DNA of 64,000 bases from Eunapius fragilis (Eukaryota > Porifera > Demospongiae > Spongillida > Spongillidae). The stretch is from positions 2,305,217 to 2,369,216 of the forward strand of contig OY811977.1 in NCBI GenBank assembly GCA_963681505.1, given 5' to 3'. This document shows, in pieces, positions 1-8,673 of the stretch (position 1 is its first letter; every line of letters begins with the position of its first letter). The notes beneath the pieces are model-generated. The model saw only the letters and a program-made list of their open reading frames with translations. It had not been told where the DNA came from and made no database searches. Position numbers and translations under genes: made by a program.

Positions 1-120
1 TAAAATTTCTGTCACTCTTGTTTCCGTGCTTTTTACACCACCATTGGTCAATCCTATATACCAACAACTCTCTCGTTAGAGAATGTTTTTATTTACTTGT
101 TTCATAGGTTTTTTTTTCAC
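1..120. repeat. Copy of the arm of the 53-kb inverted repeat
   Basis: This stretch repeats, with only small differences, the right arm of the inverted repeat at 53,211-53,340 (shared words include ctctctcgttagagaatg and accaccattggtcaatcc). Diverged relatives are visible near 12,230-12,330 and 49,170-49,275, so it is a dispersed family. In both good copies it lies on the same side of the repeat-family gene with the 15-residue repeat, so it probably marks one end of that larger repeated unit. Confidence 0.75.
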
Positions 121-124
121 CGTA

Positions 125-250
125 GGCAATTAGATCAAATTGTTGCAAGTCCCAGGTCACTTCGGCTCTCTATGGCAGGTTAAACCTGGTCCTAGTTAGA
201 GCGAATGCCAGAGCTCTGCTGTCCCGTTCAATGGCAACTGGATGTTAGTC
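125..250 (+). mobile_element. LINE 3'-end fragment (RLE-type, family A)
   Basis: Read on the plus strand, this stretch encodes the extreme C-terminus of a LINE protein (ALYGRLNLVLVRANARALL, then a stop near 246). The same ending occurs at the 3' end of the fragment at 34.4-35.35 kb and on the opposite strand at 489-680. Only the tail is present. It runs tail to tail against the next fragment, with AT-rich sequence between them. The LINE assignment comes from the longer copies in this window. Confidence 0.6.
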
Positions 251-488
251 TCCTCACCTTCTCCGTTCCAGTGTATTGTTTTTTGTTTAGTAAAGTTGCG
301 TAGCTTAAAACTGTAAATATTGTATATATATGTAGTATCATTTTCAATAAATAACTTTTTTTAATTAATTTTTTTTTTTAAATTGTTTATAATTTGTCGG
401 GACTTTTATTTTTATATATCAAACTTGTACAATACAGATAAACAAGCACATAACGTTAAATTACCTACCACCTAGACTAAATAATATA

Positions 489-680
489 TTAGTAGCCGGT
501 GTCTGAGATGGCCCTGGACAGCAGAGCCCTCACATTTGCCCTAACAAGGGTCATGCTCAACCTTTGATATAGGGCTGTGACAGATGCAGACTTTGGGCAG
601 TTCTGACGTGTGGCCAAGCGAGAGGCTAGCTGCGATATTGCCCACTTTGCTTCAGTGCCCCAACACCCATAGGTCTCCAC
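489..680 (-). mobile_element. LINE 3'-end fragment (RLE-type, family A)
   Basis: An open frame of about 63 codons ends in a stop and reads ETYGCWGTEAKWAISQLASR, followed by a tail close to the plus-strand fragment at 125-250 and to the end of the 34-35 kb LINE. It is the C-terminal tail downstream of the endonuclease-like region; everything upstream is missing (5' truncation, typical of LINEs). Two fragments of the same family thus converge within 600 bp. Confidence 0.6.
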
Positions 681-762
681 AGCTATTGGGATGCATACCC
701 AACCCAGTTCTGCACATTTTAATAATAATAATTATAATTATATGAATTTGTAGTATTAATTA

Positions 763-1136
763 TTAGTTGTCCTCGCCCGCGCCCTCGTCTCCTGCGGGGA
801 CGTCCTCCTCCTCGGCCTCCCCGCCATGCTGCGTTCTGCCAGGGTGGCAGTGGCCATGCAGGCCAGGGAGGGAGCACAGGCGGCGGTGGTAGCGGGGGTA
901 GCGCTGGTGGTGCCGGCGGGGGTAGCGCTGGTGGTGCCGGCGGGGGCAGCGCTGGTGGTGCCGGCGGGGGCAGCGCTGGTGTGCCGGCAGGGGTAGCGCT
1001 GCTGGTGGTGGTGGTAGGAGTGGCGGGGCTTCTGAAGGTGGCGGGGTGAAGGGGAGGAGTCGGAGGATGTATGTCATCCTCTTCCTCCTCCGACCCCTCT
1101 TGATAAAAAAAAACCAGTTAGGTCTTCAGCTGCCAT
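763..1136 (-). pseudogene. Acidic/proline-rich exon of the repeat family, copy 1, with minisatellite
   Basis: An ATG at 1,136 starts a frame homologous to the better-preserved copy at 53,419-53,724 (there MADDLCGFF, then an acidic run and Pro/Ala-rich sequence). In this copy the frame ends after about 20 codons and the proline-rich part lies in another frame, so it is probably not translated as such. Positions 880-1,010 are a GC-rich tandem repeat of 21-27 bp units (core ggtggtgccggcgggggcag). Function unknown. Its constant position downstream of the basic-repeat gene in both copies suggests both belong to one mobile or segmentally duplicated unit. Confidence 0.45.
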
Positions 1137-1621
1137 CTACATGTACGTGACAGAGACAGAGAGTATGATTTTAAATTTTTTTACCTAATTCTTTTTTCAA
1201 GCAAGTTTACACGTGAATCCACATAGAGTATATTATTAAATTCTTACCTCTTTTTTCAAAGTGCACTATAATTCAGCGGGTGCATGACTGACTTTTATAC
1301 CTGCAAAGTCTTAACACGTGTGCAGACTGTGCTATAATTCTATTGGTCCAATTCCATCATATTAACGGCATGCATGTGCTATAATTTTATTGGTCAAATT
1401 TGAAAATGCTCCAATCTAAACATGGAGGTGTAGCCTACATGAAGTAAAGTTGGATAGTGTGGGAACCCAGGAAGTGAACTACATGACTGCATGTAGATCT
1501 GGGATAACATGGCACCATGTAGATTGATAAGGATATGTTTTCAGGTGAGTGTGGACAAGGTCTGCAGCGTTATGAGTGTGGGCAGAATGTCTGATTTTAC
1601 ATAAATGTGAGAGTAGAAGTA

Positions 1622-1787
1622 CCTTATGGTGGCAGATCTAGTAACAACCTTTTGAGCTAGCAATGGATGAGACTTACAAAAGGCATCATTTACTTCACTT
1701 AGAAGCTCACTGTCCCTAAGAATAGCTTTTTCAAGACCACCATTATACTCCATTAGTGCATGAGATTTGGGTTCATACAAGGAGTAG
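1622..1787 (-). CDS. Possible internal exon of the repeat-family gene, copy 1
   Basis: A frame bounded by an acceptor-like catatag and a donor-like gtactt encodes YSLYEPKSHALMEYNGGLEK and continues to about KVVTRSAT. A diverged copy lies at about 54,200-54,340, so it is a shared part of the repeat family. Its phase does not join directly to the end of the exon at 2,168-3,028, so at least one further exon would be needed. I do not recognise a domain. Confidence 0.3.
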
Positions 1788-2167
1788 CTATATGGGAGCA
1801 GGATATGGTTGCAGTTATTGTCATTTCACCTATAGTTCTCAGCCCTTGCAACTGCAATTATATTCATACAGTTGCAACACATGTACATGGCTAGACAGAT
1901 AAGGAAGCCTTCAAATAAGGAAGCCTTTTTATACATCAGATTAAAACAATAGACACTACTACTGTACACACAGTTGAGTCACCATGCATGCTTTACATGT
2001 GAAGTGAATGGTTTTGTGCAGATCCGTGCTGTACATCGTCGGGCGGGCCCTACTACCGCGTTTGGTCAGGTAGAAGGGTGACAAGCCCGACCAAACACCG
2101 CCCGACTATGCTCTACAAATATTGCATGCACAGCTTTTTAATGTTAATACAACATGCCATAACATAC

Positions 2168-3028
2168 CTTTGGGTGGTAGTGGTAGTGCTGTGACCCCTG
2201 CGGTACCGCGCGCGTCCTCTCGGAAGCACTTTTAGCCAATCGGACAGCGGGGTCATTCCAATACCGACTCTTTTTAGATGCTTTAATGGCAGCTGAATTG
2301 TCCTCGTATTTCTGCCTGTTAGCAGCGCGGTTCCCCTCGAGGTCCTCTTCATATCGCCGCCTTTTAGCAGCATGGTTCTCCTCGAGGTCCTCTTCACATC
2401 GCCGCCTTTTAGCAGCACGGTTCTCCTCGAGGTCCTCTTCATATCGCCGCCTTTTAGCAGCACGGTTCTCCTCGAGGTCCTCTTCATATCGCCGCCTTTT
2501 AGCAGCACGATTCTCCTCGAGGTCCTCTTCATATCGCCGCCTTTTAGCAGCACGGTTCTCCTCGAGGTCCTCTTCATATCGCCGCCTTTTAGCAGCACGA
2601 TTCTCCTCGAGGTCCTCTTCATATCGCCGCCTTTTAGCAGCACGGTTCTCCTCGAGGTCCTCTTCATATCGCCGCCTGTTAGCAGCGCGGTTCCCCTCGA
2701 GGTCCTCTTCATATCGCCGCCTGTTAGCAGCGCGGTTCCCCTCGAGGTCCTCTTCATATCGCCGCCTTTTAGCAGCACGGTTCTCCTCGAGGTCCTCTTC
2801 ATATAGCCGCCTTTTAGCAGCACGGTTCTCCTCAAGGTCCTCTTTATATCGCCGCCTTTTAGCAGATCGCTTAGATTCAATATCTGCGTTGTAGCTGTCG
2901 CGTACAGAGGCCTTCTTCTTTTCGGGATCGGCCTTGTAGAGCGCTCGGGCTTTAGCTTTGTTCTCGTCTTGCTTTTGGAGGTATTCCGCTCGTTGCTTAG
3001 ATCTCTTCTTTTGATTACGCGAAGGCAT
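2168..3028 (-). CDS. Repeat-family protein with 12 basic/acidic 15-residue repeats, first exon
   Basis: An open exon of 287 codons starts at the ATG at 3,028 (MPSRNQKKRSKQRAEYLQKQ) and ends in phase 0 at a good donor, AAAG/GTATGT, at 2,168/2,167. After a Lys/Arg-rich head come 12 repeats of AAKRRRYEEDLEENR, then a degenerate tail. The repeats should form charged helices, perhaps a coiled coil or a nucleic-acid-binding arm. Proteins with such RY-x-E-D-x-E-x-x-R arrays are familiar from sponge and cnidarian repeat families, sometimes at the N-terminus of mobile-element proteins; I cannot name the family. A damaged copy lies at 54,712-55,330 and a remnant of the start at 6,150-6,240. Antisense frames here are repeat shadows. 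Confidence 0.55.
2318..2862 (-). repeat. 45-bp tandem repeat inside the coding exon (12 units)
   Basis: About 12 units of 45 bp lie head to tail without breaking the frame. Adjacent units are nearly identical and differ at a few shared sites (DLEEN versus DLEGN, AAK versus AAN). Variants are grouped rather than scattered, as expected from unequal crossover or gene conversion. The second genomic copy at 54.8-55.1 kb keeps only about five degraded units. Confidence 0.85.
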
Positions 3029-3306
3029 TTTTAGAAAAACAACTTCACTAGCCAAAGTAACAACTAAACTGCGATACAGGTTAGAGTATTTATACTGCCT
3101 AAAATTATTAATAAATATCTATTACATACATTATTAAATAGAACTTGATATGTGTCTATATGACATGTATGGATAACGTGCCGGTAAATTTCGAAGCGAT
3201 TGGTACTATTCCCGTCCTTCTAAACCGTTCCTAGCTCGAGTTATACCTTCCTAAGAAGACGACGACGACGACGATGAAGAATTATTTTAGGACTGGGTGA
3301 ATTTAC

Positions 3307-5548
3307 CTGCAAGACTGGAATGTCAAAAAAAGGAGGTGAGATACAGTTATAAAACATCTGTGCATCTTTTTTGATTCCCCCTGCTGAGATAAAGCGCTGG
3401 TGATCAGCATGCATACTCTCAAGGGTCCTCTCAGCAGCATGTCCTCGGACTGATAAAGAGATTGCCATCTTCTCACTCTTGATGATGCAGTATGGACAAG
3501 GGTAGCATCCTATTGCATGTTCATGATTTTACATCAGTTAAATTTGTATTGAGCCCACTTCACATACCACTGGCTCCAGATATGCCATACATCTTGGACA
3601 GAAACTCATAGTCACCACACACAAATACCTTGGTCGTGTACTGCCTGCAAATGAATAAAATATTAATAAAATGCATTTTTACTTGTAAGCCTTATTTCTT
3701 ACCTCCATTTCATTCCATGCAGATGTTCAACCTGGTCTTTAAAGCGGTCAAGTGCCATATGCAAATTGGTGATGCTATCACCAGCCGCAAAGCAGCTAAA
3801 CACACACGTGTTATGCACTGAGTTTGGTGTGGCAACATTGACAATCTGAAAATTCATCTTGAATGTTCCACCACCCTTATCTCCTCCTATCTTTAGCCAC
3901 ACCTCGCTAAGAGGTATATAACCTTCATGCCAGGTAAGCCTGCCTGCCCTAAAAACACATCTAATCAGAGTATTAATCCATTTGTCGTGACTTCTCTTAC
4001 CTTTCATTCCCATCTAAGAGTTGTGCAACCTTGTCCACAAGATGTGGAATGTACACCAAAGGGGCTCCTCTTATCTCCTCGCCACCAGAAGGAAGTGGAA
4101 ATGAAAAGGGGGCAATCTCGCCTTTCAAGTTATCACCCACAATGTGGGTTGAAATGTGTCGCATCCTCTCCTCCCCAGCAAGACGAATCCCTGATGATTT
4201 CAGCCACCTGAAAAAGACAGTGAGTTATACCACCTGCACTATTTTGTATTGCAAAGCTATACCGTCTTAGTAGTCGCAATTTATTCCAAGGCATGGCAAG
4301 CCCAGCCTTTATTGCCAATACCTCAGCAGCCCCAATGTCTCTTGAAGATGAGATGCCTGCTTCATCCAACAAAGATTGGCGCTCTTTATCAGTGAGGGTG
4401 AGTACTTCTCTCTGGATGAGGGCAGATGAATCTCCTCCACTGATAATGCTGCGTATAGACTGCATTTCAGAGCACCTTGTCTTTACTGTCTTTGCACAGG
4501 CAGCTGAGGTTTGTTGCCTGGCTTTAGTAAGTTGTATGAATGTGATTGGCTAAGTGATAAATTGTTAGTATGTAATACTAATAGTACCATACCATCACTA
4601 AATACGCTTAACTTGTCCTCCTAATCCTGTAGCAAGCTGTATGGCACCTGTTTCAGGACTACAGGATGCAGCCCTCTTCAGAAGTTCCGCTGCTTGTCTT
4701 TCTTCTCCAGGTGTAAGCGATGGTACACATTCGTGTGCATCATATTCTACAGCTTTAACATCCCGACCACAACTTGTACAATGAACCAAAACTTCTGATA
4801 GCAGCAGAAGTATAGCATTCGATGCTGGTCTGATATGAGATGGAACAAGGGGGCCATCATCTGAGCAGAAAGGACAGTTCACAGAACCAGAGGCTGCTAT
4901 CATATCAACTATGCACTTGGTGCATACGAGTGAACTGCATGCAAGTTCCAGTGGCTGTGAGAGAATATTGGAACATAATACACATTTCAGCTCCTTCAAG
5001 ATTGACATGCTGTTCTTGGCTGCCGTTAGTGGACAAGGCTCATGTAGAACAATTGGAGGAGGGGCAATCTTCCACAGATGGGTAATGAGCAAGTTAGGAG
5101 TGATGCCTGCTTGTCGTCCACTAGACACTGTCGACCTCCTAACATGTCCATGTGCACACATTTTGAAGTGCTCACACACCTGCATGAACACTGTTATTTC
5201 AAATACATGTATATGATTTTAAAGCAATAGTTCTACCTTGCATTCCTTCTCCTCATGCTTAAGCCACTGAAATGGGATGACAGCACACTTATAGTGCAAC
5301 CCCTTTGTGATTGCGTTGATAATTCTCTGCATAGAATGCTTGCAACAGATGCAGAAACTTTCTGGTTGTATGCGGGCATCATCACTCGAGGTGTCAATGC
5401 TAAAGGCAATTTTCAGCTCTGCTGAGAAAACCTTGCAATGGTAGCAAGTATTTGGCTTCTCTCTGGTCTTCTTTAGCCTCATCCCACACACTCTGCAATA
5501 CATAGGCACTTGCTGGATGTGGTACTCCATTCCTATAATCATGTTCAT
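3307..5548 (-). CDS. RAG1-like transposase gene (N-RAG-TP type), 7 exons, 3' part missing
   Basis: Seven exons join in consistent phase: 5548-5237, 5179-4613, 4489-4263, 4207-4001, 3948-3703, 3644-3568, 3509-3307, giving 613 open codons. Domains: residues about 17-115, a RAG1-type N-terminal zinc region (CRVCG; IQPESFCICC; CKVCEHFKMC); about 175-225, a RING-like finger (CVLC, LVCTKC, CPFC) in which the His of the vertebrate RING is replaced; then a second small zinc finger as in RAG1; about 420-610, a DDE-type core with WLKIGGDKGGGTFK and VCGDYEFLSKMYG holding candidate catalytic Asp 1 and 2, and CYPCPYC plus HADHQRF zinc ligands. The part carrying the expected third acidic residue is absent: after exon 7 a good donor (CAG/GTAAAT) is followed within 10 bp by the repeat unit, so later exons lie left of the window or are lost. 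I recall an Aplysia transposon family, N-RAG-TP, with this layout. It may be a transposon gene or a domesticated one. Confidence 0.8.
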
Positions 5549-5559
5549 GTACAATGCGT

Positions 5560-6149
5560 ACGCATGAACTTTATCGATTATTCATAAAATACGCTAGTCT
5601 TGTTTGTGGGATAGAGAGTACGTCAGCGCTTTAGGCTTGTTTATTCCGATTGTCACACGCCTTCTGGTCATTTGTATTATATGCTTACCTCATAGATCAG
5701 TACACAGAGTCCACGCTGCCGAGTTTCGTAACCACCCCTGTAATAATGTGCCGCGTGCTCTTATAAAAACGGCCTGCGCATACTATTATGGTGCAATTTG
5801 AGGTATGCGCATAAAATGAACATGTCAAGAAATTGTGTCTAGTGCTCTCAGTTGTTATCATTTATACATTAGCTGGTTGTTCTGAGTTATGGACAGCTTG
5901 AAAACATTGGGTGTCTTTAATTAGCAGTCATTTCACCATTTCGAAACCAATACCGTAATAGTCTAATTATTAGCACAGTTTCCAGCCGCAAACAACCGTG
6001 CCCCCCCCCCCCCCCCCCCCAGCTCGTAGCGAGTGATGCAATCGGTAGATCTAGACGTTCATGATCTGGGACCAAACTACCGCAGAGGAATTGACGTCCC
6101 TCGATCAAAACGGCTCCTGAAATCATGCCCGTGCTGATTCTAAAACATC
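5560..6149. other. Gene-free stretch upstream of the RAG1-like gene
   Basis: No convincing coding exon or RNA gene is seen. A 20-base poly(C) run lies at about 6,001-6,020. The 5' region of the RAG1-like gene should be here, but I see no clear minus-strand TATA box. Confidence 0.5.
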
Positions 6150-6800
6150 GTCTCGAGTTTGGAGGTATTTCGCACGTCGTTTCGCTTTATTCTTTCTCAG
6201 ACGTGAAGGCATTTCGAGATAAACAAATTCACTGACAAATATATTTCACACCAAACAACGATTGAAGCACCAAAGAGTTTTCTCTAGTTGGTCACTATTT
6301 ACACATTTATCTCATTATACGTCTTATACAGACCGTATAGTTGATTGTTAGATCATTTGCTACTGCTCCTGTAGTTTTCTGGTTTAGTACAGACAATTCT
6401 AAACTTGTCAAGATACAGGCTGCCTTTTGTAATGATACGAGTAGCGTTTAGTACGCCCAAATCTAACAATACAATTACCAAAATATACCATCGACTATTT
6501 GATCACAGTAGGAACTCTTCCAGCCAATTCTGAAACTATTGGTGAAATTTCCATTCTTTAAATGTGTTTCTATCCCGAGTTATGCGTGGTCAAGAAGGAG
6601 GAGGATACTTCCGCGACTGGGCACGAGGACGAGCTGTACCCTTTTGTTCTCTACAACCGCTGGGGTTTTGCGACATAAAACAAATGAAGAAATTACTTAC
6701 TTTAGTCTTCTCGTTCGATTACATGTACAACAACTAGCTAAACGATCCATTGTCAGGAGTCTCGTTTTAACGGGTCGCGTGTTTGAATGATATTCATAGC
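6150..6800 (-). pseudogene. Diverged third copy of the repeat unit (start and promoter region)
   Basis: Between about 6,150 and 6,240 the minus strand still resembles the start of the basic-repeat exon (tttggaggtattt, cgtgaaggcattt, followed by a 5' leader like that at 3,030-3,060). From 6,540 to 6,790 it resembles the promoter-side sequence at 55,560-55,760 (gactgggcacgag, gcgacataaaacaaa). The 15-residue repeats are absent, so this is a non-coding remnant. Confidence 0.5.
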
Positions 6801-8670
6801 CGGAGTCAAATCCTATATGGGAACCCGATTTTGATTATGCATCACATGTACACGTAAATGCCAATTATTCTTGAGCGCAGCAGCCTGTCTGGTCAACAGT
6901 TTCAAATTTTACCTGGGCTGAAAGATACCTTTAATTCAGGTGACAATGCGCCATCGTTTCTGCTATGAGGATATTCTGTGCATTGAAGAAAACCACTGAT
7001 TTCAGTGCGTGCTGCTGAAGCTGGAAGGCATACTGCTTTGCTAGCTTGGCAACATAACTTGCATGGCAGCTATAGCGCTTGTAATGTAACAATAGTAGTA
7101 GATCACGATCATTAATTAATTGGCTAAATTTCATCACAATGCCAGGCTACTACTTATCCACGTAAATACCCATTTCTCATCTTCCCTAGTATCAGTTAGA
7201 GTCCATGCATATGCATGTAACCGTTACTTTTGAACCATTTCAGCTGCTATTACATAGCCATGCATAGTGTAAGACATTTTGGTTATCGACAAACCGATTA
7301 TAATTTACTGATGATACACATGTCATTTGAAAGTTAAGCATCGCCATGCAAGAATACTTCGAAATCAGTGTGCCTTTTTATTTGTAACATGAGATAAATA
7401 TAGGCGGTCTGTTTCATTGTTTGCGTATTTCCTTTTTACACCATCATTGCCTTGCTACAACGTTATTGACAGAAGATATATAATATTTTATGCATCAGTA
7501 TAAAATAAATAACCCTCATGCAAAAATGAAACGGGGAATTAAAAACGGGACGCACATGAAAAAAAAAATCCACATATACAGAGTTTAAAAGCACAAAGGC
7601 ACGCACGGTATGTCGAGTCAATTGCATACATTTCTGTGGCAAGAATTTATAGTATCAGTATGCTGATACTGATGCCAATGTCACGGAACTATATCCCAAT
7701 CACACCCCCCCCCCCCCCCCCCGAATGTTCTATTCCAGAATAATTAATCCTCCGGAGTTAGACTAGTCCGGGATAGATTATCCTCCCTTAGGCCTAAGGA
7801 TAGTTTATCCCCCCTCTATGTGAGTCTTTGAAATACGCGCGTCGTTGTAGCACAACGATGCATGGTACTGTTACTTTATAGCTCACCGTTACCGTGACTG
7901 ACACACGCACGCACACACGATGCACACTCGAGCGCATGCAGGCACGCACCAGTCGCCTCCCACACTTTACCTAAAACACGCCGGACGCACGCACACCAAT
8001 TAGTCTCGTCTCCAGACCCATATGACGTAACGATTAACGCTGTAAAAACGGTCACTTGTTCCGAGTGTCATTAAACCTTATGCACTAAACGATGAAGTCA
8101 TTTTAATGCGCTGATTTGGATAAACGGTATTCTTCCAATACTTCATCGGGCCATGCCTGAATACCGTAATACTTTCCAATTTAAAGCTATTCCAATTTAA
8201 AGTAAATAAATGAGTTCATGGTTTCGCGCATAAGGTCAATTATAAAATAGCACATCAGTCTAATTTTAGATCTTCGCGTAGTGCGATCACTTCGACGTGT
8301 TGCCGTTAAGGAAGAAGAGATCGAGGCCGCTGCATGTACTGGCTAGACTCTCTGAACAATCAGAACTGAGAATTCCAGAAATTCACCTCTGTCAAGGAAA
8401 AAAAAAACGAGGCGGGGGGGGGGGTGTGTGTGTGTGTGTGTTTTATGCAGAGGGAGGATAACTATTCCGGAATAATTATCCGGGGGGGGATAAACAATTT
8501 TATCCGGAGGATAAATTATTACGGGGATGATCTATATATCGTGACACCGGCTTGGAAGCGAAGCCATGCGGTTAACCACCAGCTTTCTCGGCTAGTAATC
8601 AAATTACGATTTCATTCCTGTCTGCGCGCTCAGGTTATATACCGGTGCACTGATAAATAAATCATTCAGT
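6800..8670. other. Gene-free stretch with poly(C) run and inverted-repeat sequence
   Basis: No coding exon is supported. A poly(C) run at about 7,707-7,722 is followed by sequence (aataattaatcctccgga) that recurs inverted at about 8,455-8,530 (tatccggaggataaattatt), next to a poly(G) and (TG)n tract at 8,413-8,440. The pair could be the ends of an inverted-repeat element of about 0.8 kb. A TATA-like gttatata at about 8,633 lies about 40 bp before the next gene's ATG. Confidence 0.45.
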
Positions 8671-8673
8671 GCA

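Larger units (their letters stand above)
1..3298 (-). mobile_element. Repeat unit copy 1 (second copy 53.2-55.76 kb, third partial copy 6.15-6.8 kb)
   Basis: The order end-repeat, acidic/proline exon, YEPKSH exon, basic-repeat exon, promoter region is the same at 1-3,298 and at 53,211-55,760. The match to copy 2 stops at about 3,298, right after the shared word ttaggactggg, where the RAG1-like gene's last visible intron begins; copy 2 continues with cacgagaaac. A more diverged upstream part (start codon region plus promoter) is recognisable at 6,150-6,800. Whether this is a DNA transposon or a segmental duplication cannot be decided from the window. Confidence 0.55.

Noticed and set aside
763-1077. 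Independent proline-rich secreted protein
   Set aside because: Non-ATG start in that frame, minisatellite coding, and homology to an exon in copy 2 that uses another start.
2318-2862. CRISPR-like regular repeat
   Set aside because: Head-to-tail coding units without unique spacers in a eukaryotic exon.
2286-2894. Plus-strand Ser/Arg-rich and Leu/Phe-rich open frames over the 45-bp repeat
   Set aside because: A repeat unit divisible by three keeps all frames open; the minus-strand frame has a start, a Lys-rich head and a donor, the others do not.
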